A stretch of DNA of 64,000 nucleotides from Cryobacterium adonitolivorans (GTDB lineage Bacteria; Actinomycetota; Actinomycetes; Actinomycetales; Microbacteriaceae): NCBI RefSeq assembly GCF_004402695.1, contig NZ_SOFL01000036.1:1-64000 (forward strand), read 5' to 3'. This document shows positions 51,591-61,805 of this stretch, in pieces. The notes below the pieces were generated by a model. It had not been told where the DNA came from. It saw only the letters and a list, made by a program, of their open reading frames with translations, and searched no databases. How positions within the stretch are numbered: the first letter of the stretch is position 1; the number at the start of each line of letters is the position of its first letter. Position numbers and translations under genes: made by a program.

Positions 51591-52292
51591 TCATTCACCC
51601 ACTGAACGGTCCGGCAGGAATCGGTATCCCATTCCCGATTCAGTGAGCAAAAACCGAGGCCTGCCGGGATTGGGCTCAATCTTTTTTCGGAGCTGCGCAA
51701 TGTAGAGGCGCAGGTACCCGGTGTCGGTGATGTGTTCGGATCCCCAAATTTCGGTGAGGAGGCTTTGCCGGGACACGAGTCTGCCGGCGTTTCTGACAAG
51801 CACTTCCAGGACCTGCCATTCCGTCGGCGTCAGTCGTATGAGGTCAGTTCCGCCGGGTGTGTCCTTGGTGATGGTCTTGGCCCCAAGGTCGATGGTGATG
51901 TCGGCGATTCGTGTGACGGGCTCGGTTTCTTGATTGGGGACGCGTCGAGTGAGGGCGCGGATGCGTGCGAGAAGCTCGTCGATGGAGAAGGGCTTGGTGA
52001 CGTAGTCGTCCGCGCCGGCGTCAAGCGCGTCAACCTTATCGGCTGCGCCGGTTCGCCCGGAGACTACGAGGATAGGGGCGTGGGTCCACCCGCGCAGACC
52101 CTGGATGACTTGGATGCCGTCGAGTTCGGGCATGCCCAGGTCGATCATGAAGAGGTCGGGACGATGCGCAATCGCCGCGTTGACGGCTTCCGTCCCGTCG
52201 GCGGCGGTGATGATCTCGTAACCGCGCGCTCCGAGGGTGATGCGCAGGGCTCGGAGTATTTGGGGGTCATCGTCAGCGATGAGGATTTTCAT
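51591..52292 (-). CDS. kdpE: KdpE response regulator
   Basis: A 233-residue OmpR-type regulator: DDD at 7-9, D51 in FMIDLGMPELDG and KPFSIDEL, then a winged helix with SRQSLLTEIWGSEHITDTGYLRLYIAQLRKKIE and ESGMGYRF, the classical KdpE pattern. ATG 52292 is the family start and lies within the end of kdpD (20-base overlap). KdpE activates kdpFABC when potassium is scarce. It is the last gene of the operon. Confidence 0.92.
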   Translation of the reverse strand: MKILIADDDPQILRALRITLGARGYEIITAADGTEAVNAAIAHRPDLFMIDLGMPELDGIQVIQGLRGWTHAPILVVSGRTGAADKVDALDAGADDYVTKPFSIDELLARIRALTRRVPNQETEPVTRIADITIDLGAKTITKDTPGGTDLIRLTPTEWQVLEVLVRNAGRLVSRQSLLTEIWGSEHITDTGYLRLYIAQLRKKIEPNPGRPRFLLTESGMGYRFLPDRSVGE

Positions 52293-54852
52293 GTCGCTCC
52301 TTGCCCTGGGATGCGGGGTCGGTCTGGTTGGAGGTCGATGAGCTCTCACCCGGCGATAAGCCTGGAGGGCCGGATGCGCTGCTTGCTATGGGGAGGGCGA
52401 TGACCATGGTGAGGCCCCCGGCGGGGGTGGTCTCGGCTTCGAGGGTGCCGCCCATGCCCTCGGTGAAACCTTTTGACAAGGCAAGGCCAAGGCCGAGGCC
52501 GGTGAGGTTGTCCGTGTCGCCCAGCCGTTGAAAGGGCACAAAGATCTCCTCACGCCGTTCGGGGGCGATGCCGGGACCGTGGTCGATGACGCGAATCTGG
52601 ACGGTGCCACCAAAGCTGCTAGTGGCGATGCGGACTCGCGTCCCAGGTGGAGCAAACCGGGCGCCATTGGCGAGGAGGTTTACAACCACCCGTTGGAGGA
52701 GGCCATGATCTGCCAGGAGGTCCGGAAGATCTGGATCGAGATCGAGTTCAATATCTTTAGGACCAAGATGCAGTTCGTCCAACGACGATAGAATCACGTC
52801 TTCCGCATCCACACCGTCGAGCATGACTCCAAGTACGCCGGCCTGAACTCTGCTGACGTCGAGTAAATCGGTCACGAGTGAGGCGAGGGTTTGGAGGCTC
52901 TCATCTGCAGTCGCGATGAGCTCGTCCCGATCAGCGTCAGACCAGGTGACATCGGTTGAGTGGAGCCCGCTGATAGCAGCGGTAGCTGCGGCTAGAGGGC
53001 GGCGAAGGTCGTGGCTTACCGCGGTCAGGAGCGCGCTTCGCACACGGTCCGCCTGGGCGAGCGGCCCCACTTCGTTGGCGGTGGCGGTGAGGTCGGAGTG
53101 TTCCATTGCCGCGTCGATCTGTGCGGCGATCACGGCAAGCAGCCGCCGTTCTGAGGCCTGCAGGTCCCCGCCGTGGAGTTCGAGTGTGGCACGGCTCCCG
53201 ACCGGCACAATTGTGAGCTTGTGGTTGCGGGTGGGTTCACCGTCCTGCACGATGATCCGCCCGTCCGCGGTCAGGCGAACTCCGGTGAGGTTGAAGGCCT
53301 CGCGAGTTCGGCTGACCAGCGCTTGGAGCGCACTTTGACCCCGCAAGACGCTTCCGGAGATTGTGGCGAGAAGTTCGGACTCCGCTGCTGAGCGTTTGGC
53401 TGCTCGGGTGCGCCGCGCCGCTTGGTCTACGACGTAACTGACCAGGACGGCGTTCACGACGTAGAGCACGAGCGCCAACAGGTGCAACGGTTCATCGACG
53501 GTGATCGTGTTCACCGGTTCGACGAAGAAGAAGTCAAGCGTGAGGCCTGATAGAAACGCGGCGAACAGGGCTGGCCAAATTCCGCCGACCAGGGCGACGA
53601 GGACGACGAGAAGCTGGTACGTGAGGACATCGCTGGTGATTGACTCTGGGCTTCGCAACGACACGAGCAACCAGGTCACGAGTGGCCCGCCGATCAGGGC
53701 GAGGATGAACCCAACAATGCGGCGTTTCATTGTGACCGCGCCCGCGAGACGAGGGAGGGTGAAGCGCCCCCCGGCCGCGGCGTGGGTGACGATGTGGACG
53801 TCGATGTTGCCGGATTCACGGATCACCGTTGACCCGATTCCTGGTCCCGTTAAAGCAGCCATCAGTCGGCTCCTGCGGCTGACTCCAAGCACTAGCTGCG
53901 TGGCATTGGCTCCCTTCGCGAATTCGACGAGCGCATGGGGGATGTCGTCGCCGATAACCTGGTGGTAGGTGCCGCCGAGCGTCTCGACAAGGGCTCGTTG
54001 TTGGGCCAGCGCTCCCGGGTGAGCGGAGCGCAGGCCGTCTTGGCTGGTGATGTGCACCGCGAGGAGTTCGCCGCCTGCGGAACGCGCGGCTATGCGGGCG
54101 CCGCGCCGGATGAGGGTCTCCCCCTCCGGGCCGCCGGTGAGAGCGATGACGACGCGTTCTCTGGCTTCCCATTTACTGTCGATTCCGTGCTCAGCACGAT
54201 AGCTTTTCAGCGCGGTATCGACCTCGTCTGCCAACCAGAGCAAGGCGAGTTCACGCAGGGCGGTGAGGTTGCCCAGCCGAAAGTAGTTCGAGAGTGCGGC
54301 GTCGATACGTTCCGCCGGATAGACCCGCCCATCGGCGAGGCGCGCGCGCAGGGCTTCCGGTGCGAGATCGACCACTTCGATCTGGTCCGCTGCGCGGAGC
54401 ACCTTGCCCGGGATGGTCTCGCGCTGCGGCGCACCGGTGATTTGCTGCACGACGTCATTGAGGGATTCGATGTGCTGGATATTGACGGTGGACATGACGT
54501 CGATCCCCGCATCCAGCAGGCTTTCCACGTCCTGCCACCGCTTCTCGTGCTCCGAGCCGGGCGCGTTGGTGTGGGCCAACTCGTCGACGAGGGCGATGTC
54601 GGGTTTCCGCGCGATCACCGCGGCCAAATCCATCTCTGTCAGTACAACGCCCCGGTGGGAGACCGTGCTGCGCGGGATGATCTCGAGACCTTCCGCCATT
54701 GCGGCAGTGGCAGCGCGGCCGTGGGTTTCCACGACCGCGACGACCACGTCCTTTCCTTCTTGGAGGAGGCGTTGGCCTTCCTCGAGCATGGCGTAGGTTT
54801 TGCCGACACCGGGGGCGGCGCCGAGCAGCACCCGTAGCCGCCCTCGTCTCAT
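52273..54852 (-). CDS. kdpD: KdpD potassium sensor kinase
   Basis: An 859-residue sensor. N-terminal KdpD domain with Walker A GAAPGVGKT (11-19), a universal-stress (USP) domain (VVIALTGGPEGETLIRRGARI), four close membrane segments in the middle (about 390-490), a GAF-like region, then VSHDLRRPLAAATAAI with the phosphorylated His and HATPase motifs DHGPGI, LGLGLALSKGF. It senses potassium/osmotic status and phosphorylates KdpE. Its C-terminal tail is long and Ser/Pro-rich and overlaps kdpE. Starts four bases beyond kdpC. Confidence 0.94.
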   Translation of the reverse strand: MRRGRLRVLLGAAPGVGKTYAMLEEGQRLLQEGKDVVVAVVETHGRAATAAMAEGLEIIPRSTVSHRGVVLTEMDLAAVIARKPDIALVDELAHTNAPGSEHEKRWQDVESLLDAGIDVMSTVNIQHIESLNDVVQQITGAPQRETIPGKVLRAADQIEVVDLAPEALRARLADGRVYPAERIDAALSNYFRLGNLTALRELALLWLADEVDTALKSYRAEHGIDSKWEARERVVIALTGGPEGETLIRRGARIAARSAGGELLAVHITSQDGLRSAHPGALAQQRALVETLGGTYHQVIGDDIPHALVEFAKGANATQLVLGVSRRSRLMAALTGPGIGSTVIRESGNIDVHIVTHAAAGGRFTLPRLAGAVTMKRRIVGFILALIGGPLVTWLLVSLRSPESITSDVLTYQLLVVLVALVGGIWPALFAAFLSGLTLDFFFVEPVNTITVDEPLHLLALVLYVVNAVLVSYVVDQAARRTRAAKRSAAESELLATISGSVLRGQSALQALVSRTREAFNLTGVRLTADGRIIVQDGEPTRNHKLTIVPVGSRATLELHGGDLQASERRLLAVIAAQIDAAMEHSDLTATANEVGPLAQADRVRSALLTAVSHDLRRPLAAATAAISGLHSTDVTWSDADRDELIATADESLQTLASLVTDLLDVSRVQAGVLGVMLDGVDAEDVILSSLDELHLGPKDIELDLDPDLPDLLADHGLLQRVVVNLLANGARFAPPGTRVRIATSSFGGTVQIRVIDHGPGIAPERREEIFVPFQRLGDTDNLTGLGLGLALSKGFTEGMGGTLEAETTPAGGLTMVIALPIASSASGPPGLSPGESSSTSNQTDPASQGKERHENPHR

Positions 54853-54855
54853 CGC

Positions 54856-55464
54856 CTAGGCCTTGAGGGCTTCGACGGCGATGTTCAGCTGCAGCACGTT
54901 CACGGTCGGCTCGCCGAGGTAGCCGAGATCGCGGGCTTGGATGTGGCTCTGGACGAGAGCTCGCACATCTTCCACGGCCAGGTCTCTTTCGGCGGCGATG
55001 CGTTCGACCTGCAGCAGCGCATACTCCGGGCTGATGTGCGGGTCCAGGCCCGAAGCCGACGCCGTGAGGGCATCCGCGGGGATGTCGTCCGGGGTCACGC
55101 CGTTGAATTCGGCAATCTGCGCCTTTCGTTCCTCGATCGCCGCAATCAAATCTGCGTTCTCGGGGCCGTAGTTCGACCCGCTGGAGGCTCCGCCGTCGTA
55201 GCCGTCGCCGGCGGCGGAGGGCCGCGGCTGGAACCACTGGGGCAGAAGGTTGCCGTCCGCGTCGGAGAAGGACTGCCCGACAAGCGCGGATCCGACGGTG
55301 TCGCCGTTCACGGTTACGGTGGAGCCGTTGGCCTGGGCGGGAAGGGCGAGCTGCCCGACGGCGGTGATGACGAGCGGGTAACCCACCCCGAGAACGGCGG
55401 TGAGGACGAGCATGGCGCGGAGGGCGACCCAGTAGTGCGGGATGCCCGAGCGGGGTGAGCTCAT
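54856..55464 (-). CDS. kdpC: KdpC subunit of the K+-transporting ATPase
   Basis: A 202-residue protein with one N-terminal membrane segment (about 14-36) and an outer/lipid-facing domain containing GQSFSDADGNLLPQWFQPRPSA, ASSGSNYGPENADLI, and ALTASASGLDPHISPEYALLQVERIA, the KdpC signatures. It stabilises KdpA-KdpB and influences ATP and K+ affinity. Located between kdpB (33 bases) and kdpD. Normal length. Confidence 0.94.
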   Translation of the reverse strand: MSSPRSGIPHYWVALRAMLVLTAVLGVGYPLVITAVGQLALPAQANGSTVTVNGDTVGSALVGQSFSDADGNLLPQWFQPRPSAAGDGYDGGASSGSNYGPENADLIAAIEERKAQIAEFNGVTPDDIPADALTASASGLDPHISPEYALLQVERIAAERDLAVEDVRALVQSHIQARDLGYLGEPTVNVLQLNIAVEALKA

Positions 55465-55496
55465 GATGAGATCTTCTTTCTAAAGTCGAGCGTGGG

Positions 55497-57659
55497 TTAG
55501 AAGCCGGGAAGTAGACCGACGACGAGGTCGATCAGCTTGATCCCGATGAAAGGGGCTATGACGCCGCCAACGCCGTAGACCAGCAGGTTGCGGCTAAGGA
55601 TCTTCGAGGCACTCAGCGGGCGGTACTTCACGCCGCGTAGGGCCAACGGGATCAGGACAACGATGACGACGGCGTTGAAGATGATCGCCGACAGCACGGC
55701 CGACGATGGGGAATGCAGCCCCATGATGTTGAGGACGGCCAGGCCGGGGAACACTCCCATGAACATGGCGGGGATGATCGCGAAGTATTTCGCGATGTCG
55801 TTCGCGATCGAGAACGTGGTGAGGGCACCCCGGGTGATCAGCAGTTGCTTGCCGATGCGCACGATGTCGATCAGCTTGCTCGGGTCCGAGTCCAGGTCGA
55901 CCATGTTGCCGGCCTCTTTCGCGGCCGAGGTGCCGGTGTTCATCGCCACGCCGACATCCGCCTGGGCCAGCGCGGGAGCGTCGTTGGTGCCGTCACCGGT
56001 CATCGCGACCAGGTTGCCGCCCTTCTGTTCCCGGTGGATGAGGGCAAGTTTGTCTTCCGGGGTGGCTTCGGCGAGGAAGTCGTCGACGCCGGCTTCGGCA
56101 GCGATCGCCTTGGCGGTGAGCGGATTGTCGCCCGTGATCATGACCGTGCGGATGCCCATGGCCCTCATCTCAGCGAAACGTTCCTTCAGGCCTTCCTTGA
56201 CGATGTCTTTGAGGTGCACAACTCCGAGGATGCGGCCCTCACCGGTCGCGCTTTTCACCGCGACCACGAGTGGGGTTCCACCGCTGTTCGCGACGCGCTC
56301 CACATGTTCGTCAAGGTCGGCGAGTACAGAGCCGGCAACTCGTCCGTTCTCTTCGATCCAGGCGATGACCGCGGAGCCGGCGCCCTTTCGGATTTGCACG
56401 CCGTCGGGCTGGTCGAGTCCGCTCATTCGGGTTTGCGCGGTGAAGGGAACGATGTCCCCGACCGCGAATTCACCCACGTGGATGCCTTCCACTGCAGCGA
56501 GGTCGACGACCGACTTCCCTTCGGGCGTGGGGTCGGCCAGCGATGAGAGCGCGGCCGTGCGGATGAGCTCGTCCGAGCCAACACCGTCCAGGCTCACGAA
56601 TTCGGAGGCTTGGCGGTTACCGTAAGTGATGGTTCCGGTCTTGTCCAACAGCAGGGTGGTTACGTCACCAGCGGCTTCAACGGCGCGGCCGGACATTGCC
56701 AAAACGTTGTGCTGCACGAGCCTGTCCATGCCCGCGATACCGATCGCCGAGAGTAGCGCACCGATGGTTGTCGGAATCAAGCAGACCAGCAGGGCCACGA
56801 GGACGGGCAAGCTGACCACGGCCGCCGAGTACGACGCGATCGGGTTGAGCGTGAGGGTGACGATCACGAAAATGATCGTGAGGCTGGAAAGAAGGATGTT
56901 CAGCGCGATCTCGTTCGGTGTCTTTTGACGCGACGCGCCCTCGACCAGGCCGATCATCCGGTCAACGAAGGTCTCGCCGGGCTTGCTGGTGATCTTGACC
57001 ACTATTCGGTCGGAGAGCGCCCGAGTGCCGCCGGTGACGGCGCTACGGTCGCCTCCGGACTCACGCACCACGGGAGCCGACTCGCCAGTGATTGCAGACT
57101 CGTCAACTGAGGCGATGCCCCAGATGATGTCTCCGTCGCCGGGGATCAGGTGGCCGGCAGTCACGACAACCACGTCTCCTAGCTGGAGGTCAGCGGAAGA
57201 TACCTCCTGGAGGGGCGTGGTCGTCGCTGCGGGGTCGTCGTCGGGGCTGTACCCGGTCACCTTGTGGGCCATGGTGCTGGTGCGGGTTTTGCGCAGGCTG
57301 TCAGCCTGCGCCTTGCCACGGCCCTCGGCGACCGACTCGGCGAGGTTGGCGAACAGCACCGTCAGCCACAGCCAAACGGCGATGCCCCAGGTGAAACTCG
57401 CCGGCACCGCAGAGCCGCCGGACGATGCCGGGCCGCCCAAGAACGGTTCGGCGATGGCGAGGACAGTGGTGAATGCTGCACCGACCTCGACGATGAACAT
57501 GACGGGGTTGCGCCACATTTGCTTCGGGTTGAGCTTTTTAAAGGCTCCGGGCACGGCGGCTAGTAATTGCTCGGCGCTGAACGCGCTCTGCGATCGTGGG
57601 GCGTGTGGGGCGTCGGATTTCTGCGGCGTCAGAGCGGGTGTTGTTGTGGTTGTGGACAT
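55497..57659 (-). CDS. kdpB: KdpB catalytic P-type ATPase
   Basis: A 720-residue ATPase: TGES (191-194), the phosphorylated Asp in DKTGT (339-343), [14 protein letters not shown] and [16 protein letters not shown]. It hydrolyses ATP to drive K+ uptake through KdpA. ATG 57659 overlaps the kdpA stop region (CAGTAACCATGT); a longer frame reaching 58001 is inside kdpA and non-homologous. A Thr-rich N-terminus is unusual but harmless. Confidence 0.95.
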   Translation of the reverse strand: MSTTTTTPALTPQKSDAPHAPRSQSAFSAEQLLAAVPGAFKKLNPKQMWRNPVMFIVEVGAAFTTVLAIAEPFLGGPASSGGSAVPASFTWGIAVWLWLTVLFANLAESVAEGRGKAQADSLRKTRTSTMAHKVTGYSPDDDPAATTTPLQEVSSADLQLGDVVVVTAGHLIPGDGDIIWGIASVDESAITGESAPVVRESGGDRSAVTGGTRALSDRIVVKITSKPGETFVDRMIGLVEGASRQKTPNEIALNILLSSLTIIFVIVTLTLNPIASYSAAVVSLPVLVALLVCLIPTTIGALLSAIGIAGMDRLVQHNVLAMSGRAVEAAGDVTTLLLDKTGTITYGNRQASEFVSLDGVGSDELIRTAALSSLADPTPEGKSVVDLAAVEGIHVGEFAVGDIVPFTAQTRMSGLDQPDGVQIRKGAGSAVIAWIEENGRVAGSVLADLDEHVERVANSGGTPLVVAVKSATGEGRILGVVHLKDIVKEGLKERFAEMRAMGIRTVMITGDNPLTAKAIAAEAGVDDFLAEATPEDKLALIHREQKGGNLVAMTGDGTNDAPALAQADVGVAMNTGTSAAKEAGNMVDLDSDPSKLIDIVRIGKQLLITRGALTTFSIANDIAKYFAIIPAMFMGVFPGLAVLNIMGLHSPSSAVLSAIIFNAVVIVVLIPLALRGVKYRPLSASKILSRNLLVYGVGGVIAPFIGIKLIDLVVGLLPGF

Positions 57660-57661
57660 GG

Positions 57662-59335
57662 TTACTGCAGCCCTTCCGCTAGGGGACCCAGCGCGAGTAC
57701 GGGGAAATAGGTGAGAGCGGTGATGATGACCGTCACACCGAGGAGGAGGCCGACGAACTGCGGCCGATGAGTTGGCAGCGTGCCCGCGGTGGCCGGGACC
57801 TTGTCCTGCGTGGCAAGGGAGCCCGCGAGGGCAAGGACCAAGACGATCGGGATGAACCGGCCGAGCAGCATCGCCACACCGAGAGCGGTGTTGAACCACG
57901 GAGTGTTCGCGGTGAGGCCAGCGAACGCCGACCCGTTGTTGTTGGCCGCTGACACGAATGCGTACAGAACTTCCGACAATCCGTGGGTGCCGGCGTTCCA
58001 AATCGAGGTCGACTCGACGTCTGCCCGCACCGCGGGAATCGCGAAGCTCAACGCCGTACCCAACAAGGCGATGGTGGGAGTGACCAGGATGTAGAGGCTC
58101 GCAAGCTTGATCTCCTTCGGGCCGATCTTCTTGCCCAGGTACTCCGGGGTGCGACCAACGAGCAGACCACCCACAAATACAGCGATGATCGCGAGGACCA
58201 ACATGCCGTAAAGGCCGGAGCCGACGCCGCCGGGAGCGATCTCACCGAGCATCATATTGATCATCGGCATCATGCCGCCGAGAGATGTGTACGAATCATG
58301 CATCGAGTTGACCGCACCGGTCGAGGTCAAGGTGCTCGTCGACCCGAACAGGGTAGACGCGAAGATGCCGAAGCGTTGTTCCTTGCCCTCCATGGCGCCT
58401 CCCGCAAGCTGCGGCGCTGTACCAGCACCGTTCAACTCGAAGAGGGTGAGGAACGTGAGCGAGGCAACGTAAATCGTGCCCATCACGGCGAGGATCGCGT
58501 AACCCTGCTTGTGATTGCCGACCATGCGACCGAAGGTGCGCGGAAGCGCGAACGGGATCATCAGCATCAACACGTTCTGGAACAAGCTCGTCCAGGCGTT
58601 GGGGTTCTCGAAGGGATGCGCGGCGTTGGCGTTGAAGAATCCGCCACCGTTGGTGCCGAGGTTCTTGATCACTTCTTGCGAGGCGACCGGCCCGCCGGGC
58701 AGGTTTTGAATCCCCCCGCTGAGGGTTGTGATCTCGGTGAAGCCGTTGAAGTTCTGAATCACGCCACTCGCGATCAATACCACCGCACCGAGCACCGACA
58801 GAGGCAGGAGCAGCCGTAAGATACCCCGGGTCAGGTCAACCCAGAAGTTACCAATCGTCGCCGACTCACGCCTCGTGAAACCGCGCACCAGCGCGATAGC
58901 GATAGCGATACCCACGGCCGCGGATACGAAGTTCTGCACCGCCAAGCCGGCAATCTGCACGGTGTAGCCCATAGTGAGGTCGGGCGAGTACGACTGCCAG
59001 TTCGTGTTCGCGACGAACGACGCCGCGGTGTTGAACGACAGGCCTTCCGGAACGGCAGGGAGTCCTAGGGAATACGGGAGTACTGCTTGGAAGCGCTGCA
59101 GAAGGTAGACGAAGAGCAGGCCGACCACCGAGAAGGCGAGAACGCCGCGCAGGTAGGACTGCCAAGTCTGTTCAACGCCGGAATCGACCCCGATGAATCG
59201 GTAGAAGCCCCGCTCGACCTTCAGGTCTTTCCGCGAGGTGTAGATGCGGGCCATGTAGTCGCCGAGGGGACGATACAGCAGGGCGAGGATGAGAACCAGG
59301 CTGGCCACCTGAAGGATCGCGAAGAAGACGTCCAT
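57662..59335 (-). CDS. kdpA: KdpA potassium channel-like subunit
   Basis: A 557-residue membrane protein. Repeated pore segments of the SKT fold are visible, including [19 protein letters not shown] and [36 protein letters not shown] is another. It forms the K+-selective pore of KdpFABC. ATG 59335 is three bases from the end of kdpF. Normal length. Confidence 0.95.
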   Translation of the reverse strand: MDVFFAILQVASLVLILALLYRPLGDYMARIYTSRKDLKVERGFYRFIGVDSGVEQTWQSYLRGVLAFSVVGLLFVYLLQRFQAVLPYSLGLPAVPEGLSFNTAASFVANTNWQSYSPDLTMGYTVQIAGLAVQNFVSAAVGIAIAIALVRGFTRRESATIGNFWVDLTRGILRLLLPLSVLGAVVLIASGVIQNFNGFTEITTLSGGIQNLPGGPVASQEVIKNLGTNGGGFFNANAAHPFENPNAWTSLFQNVLMLMIPFALPRTFGRMVGNHKQGYAILAVMGTIYVASLTFLTLFELNGAGTAPQLAGGAMEGKEQRFGIFASTLFGSTSTLTSTGAVNSMHDSYTSLGGMMPMINMMLGEIAPGGVGSGLYGMLVLAIIAVFVGGLLVGRTPEYLGKKIGPKEIKLASLYILVTPTIALLGTALSFAIPAVRADVESTSIWNAGTHGLSEVLYAFVSAANNNGSAFAGLTANTPWFNTALGVAMLLGRFIPIVLVLALAGSLATQDKVPATAGTLPTHRPQFVGLLLGVTVIITALTYFPVLALGPLAEGLQ

Positions 59336-59425
59336 CTAGAATCGCTCCGGTTTCACGAGGGCGACCACGAGGTACACCACAGCGGCAACGGCCAACGCCG
59401 CGGCAAGCAGGTCAAAGAAGATCAC
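59336..59425 (-). CDS. kdpF: KdpF small subunit
   Basis: A 29-residue single membrane helix starting GTG (VIFFDLLAAALAVAAVVYLVVALVKPERF), with the KPERF C-terminus that is almost universal in KdpF. It stabilises the Kdp complex. The GTG overlaps the stop of the 31-residue ORF upstream (GTGA). Its stop lies just before kdpA. Confidence 0.88.
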   Translation of the reverse strand: MIFFDLLAAALAVAAVVYLVVALVKPERF

Positions 59426-59517
59426 AGCTTCTCGACCCCCCAGCCAATGACGCCGACAAGCGCGAACACGGCGATGACGCCGAGCACGTAAACAATGTCA
59501 AGCACAAGTAACTCCAT
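59422..59517 (-). CDS. 31-residue single-helix peptide upstream of kdpF
   Basis: ATG 59517 encodes MELLVLDIVYVLGVIAVF and onwards to GWGVEKL, a single membrane helix, stopping at TGA that overlaps the kdpF GTG (GTGA). I do not know a named family. The helix, its conserved-looking charged end and tight overlap suggest it belongs to the Kdp operon in this lineage, perhaps a second small helper like KdpF. Confidence 0.6.
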   Translation of the reverse strand: MELLVLDIVYVLGVIAVFALVGVIGWGVEKL

Positions 59518-59886
59518 CTGGAGAAGGACGACACGACCCGAAAGCGGAACGTGGATGCCGCAGCGGCACGACATCCGATTAGATACCCTCGGTTTCGCGG
59601 AAAACCGGGCCCTAACGGTATCCATGCGCTCTGCCGATGGAACCTAACAAAATCCATACGCTCAACGCCGATCTATGTCACAGCGCTCGCCCGTCCACAA
59701 AGAAGCTTCGGCCCGATTGCCCGTAGCTGCGTAGAGGTATCGTTCGGTTCCGTGACATTCCCGCATGGGTTCCGTTTGGGGGCCGGTTTTGCACCCGGGT
59801 GCCCGTTAGGACTGAAGAATGACTACTCCTGACAGCCCCACATTGGAGCCCCTAAAACCCACCGATCTGGGAACGAGGTCCGGCTC
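59518..59886. promoter_or_regulatory. kdp upstream region, about 370 bases, no gene
   Basis: Expected to hold the KdpE site. I could not identify a clear direct repeat or a good -10/-35 pair; a palindromic run near 59580-59640 (repeated CGGTATCCATGCGCTC / AAATCCATACGCTC-like words) is noticeable: TATCCATGCGCTC (59619-59631) and AATCCATACGCTC (59650-59662) form a 31-base-spaced imperfect direct repeat. Confidence 0.4.
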
Positions 59887-60420
59887 ATGACGCTCACCGC
59901 GATAATGCCGTCCCTCCGGCGCACGCTACCGGATCCTCTCAACATCGATGCTGCCGCCGTTATCCCCGGCACGACGGGCGAAAATCGCCCTACCAGGACG
60001 CCGCGGTCGTCGTCGTTCGCGTTACAGCGGTCTTGAAGAACTTCGACGCCGCCCGTGTGGTCCTCATCGATGCGCGCCTGGACAGCATCAACGTGACCTG
60101 GCGGGATGGAGCTGCCCGACGACCTGCGTGAAGGCGACCTGCTCGCCATCCCCTGTACCGGTGTTGTCGCCCTCCGCGACGTCCTCAACGGAGCCTCACT
60201 GGTGCAAACCAGCCGCGACGAGACGCCCACGGTTCGCATCGGCCCGGCCGGTAACCTCTGGGCACAGCAGACCACATCATCGCAACGCTTCATCACGGTG
60301 CTCCTCACCCGAGTGGAAGAGACCGGGTTCACCGATTCGCACCGGCGACTCGTCGTCTGGGTCGACGCCGAGCTCGACCATTGCCGCCCAAATCTGTCCG
60401 CGGCACGTGTCGTCGGCTGA
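59887..60420 (+). pseudogene. degenerate ORFs with decarboxylase (LysA-like) fragments
   Basis: Frame from ATG 59887 begins MTLTAIMPSLRRTLPDPLN, similar to the N-terminus of some actinobacterial diaminopimelate-decarboxylase (LysA)-like proteins, and stops at TGA after about 50 codons. A second frame (from about 59993) reads YQDAAVVVVRVTAVLKNFDAARVVLIDA, and a third (60106-60420) reads LPDDLREGDLLAIPCTGVVAL, close to the ADVAVGDLIAVPATGAY segment at the end of LysA. The pieces look like one decayed gene. Assignment is tentative. Confidence 0.35.
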
Positions 60421-60426
60421 CGCAGC

Positions 60427-60654
60427 GTGGCTCATACCAAGCGCATGCAACTTCGCCCGCAATTAAAGGACGACATGCAATGGGTATGGCTGCCGGCCGA
60501 CGTGGCCGTCGGTGACCTGATCGCCGTTCCCTGCGAAGGAACCGTACCCCTCAGCGACGCCCGTCGACACAGCCGTCACCCAGGCTGGCTCGGGGAAGAG
60601 CGTTCAGACGATCCGGATGATGATCTCCCCTTCGCCCGCGCGTGCTTGAAATGA
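60427..60654 (+). pseudogene. second LysA-like C-terminal fragment
   Basis: A 75-codon frame containing WVWLPADVAVGDLIAVPCEGTVPLSDARR. The VGDLIAVPC segment matches the end of diaminopimelate-decarboxylase-like proteins and also resembles LREGDLLAIPCTGVVAL in the preceding remnant, so this is either a duplication or a second copy. Nothing after it fits the family. Confidence 0.35.
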
Positions 60655-61150
60655 GAGTTCACGCCGCACTGGCGGTGCCACCGATCCCAGCGCCCTCGAT
60701 CGTCCTCCGGGGCGACGAGGTCGACTCCCTGCGGGACTTCGCCAAATTCCGAACGTGCTCGCGACTCCCCCGATCCCGGGCCGGACCTTCCGCCGCCGCG
60801 CGGTTCGAGCCGTAGCGACAGGCATAAATGCGACATCACCCGCGCTTACAGTCCGGGGATTGAAGTCCCGACTTCGACAAGAGCTACTCCCGAGCCAGCG
60901 GCTGTGCGATTGGTTGCCTCACCTCCAGCACGTCATTTTTGGTCACCGACTGTGACCAACCCGAGTTGCTCGCAGAACTCATCAACCAGCGCGCCTCACT
61001 CCGCCCGCTCGACCCATATCTGGCATTACCGTGGCGTTCCGTGGCGGAACAGCCAATTCAGCAGCCGGCTGTTGCCGCGTACTTCTCGGCCATAACAACC
61101 TGCTCTCTCTCCACGAGACCCACCAACTCCCCTGGAAGGAGAACTGGTGG
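60655..61150. other. about 500 bases without a recognised gene
   Basis: Several short frames overlap on both strands; none has a family motif, membrane segment or credible ribosome site. Confidence 0.45.
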
Positions 61151-61662
61151 CTACCCGTCCTTCAGAGCCAAAAAGAGATGCTTCTGGGCGTTCGTGAAGA
61201 CGTCCCACCACACCGTCTCGTGCTCTGCGGGTGATGAAACGCCACTCGCAAGCGCCACGTCGGCACTGGTCATCCATCGGGCACCAGATTGGATCTCGTC
61301 GCCGTCAGCTCCAGCACCTGCCGGCGGACCGGGCCCGCCCACCGGGCCACGGCCACAGTTCCAACAAAATAGAACGCGACACAGGCGGTGATGATCACCA
61401 GCCTCGACGCACCAACCGCGGCGAGCGTGACAAAGAGTCCAAGAACTCCCACAAGGTCCAGCACTGTCCAGCCACGCCACAAGCGAATCCACCGACGTTG
61501 GTGCGTCGAAATCCCCGGCGGGTACAACACGAGTCTGTAGCCCACGCTGCCATACCGGCCGACCGAGACCGTGCAGCCTCCCCATCTGCACCGCCCATCA
61601 AGGACACGAGAGAGCCACCGGCTAAGCCATATTCTGGAACTGAGCGTTCGCGCACTAGTCAC
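61151..61662 (-). pseudogene. DUF6611-like membrane protein, frameshifted near its C-terminus
   Basis: From about 61662 (GTG) the minus strand gives LLSR-type DGRCRWGGCTVSVGRYGSVGYRLVLYPPGISTHQRRWIRLWRGW followed by two membrane segments, matching the DUF6611 pattern. The frame stops at 61270 (RSNLVPDG). In another frame the sequence continues RWMTSADVALASGVSSPAEHETVWWDVF, which looks like the normal C-terminus, and stops at 61151. One shift near 61280 would explain this. Function unknown. Confidence 0.5.
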
Positions 61663-61805
61663 CTCACAAGAGTCGACCCGGAAACTCGTGGCGTGAACAA
61701 TCCACACGGAACCCATGCAACAACGACGGAAATCCTGACGGCTTCCTTACGGTCTACGCTGACGGCATCGGACCGCCTGACCATTGCGACTCATCGTTGG
61801 AGGTC

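Noticed and set aside
60655-61150. Short ORFs on both strands between the decarboxylase-like remnants and the DUF6611-like gene
   Set aside because: No homology, membrane segment or ribosome site; treated as empty.
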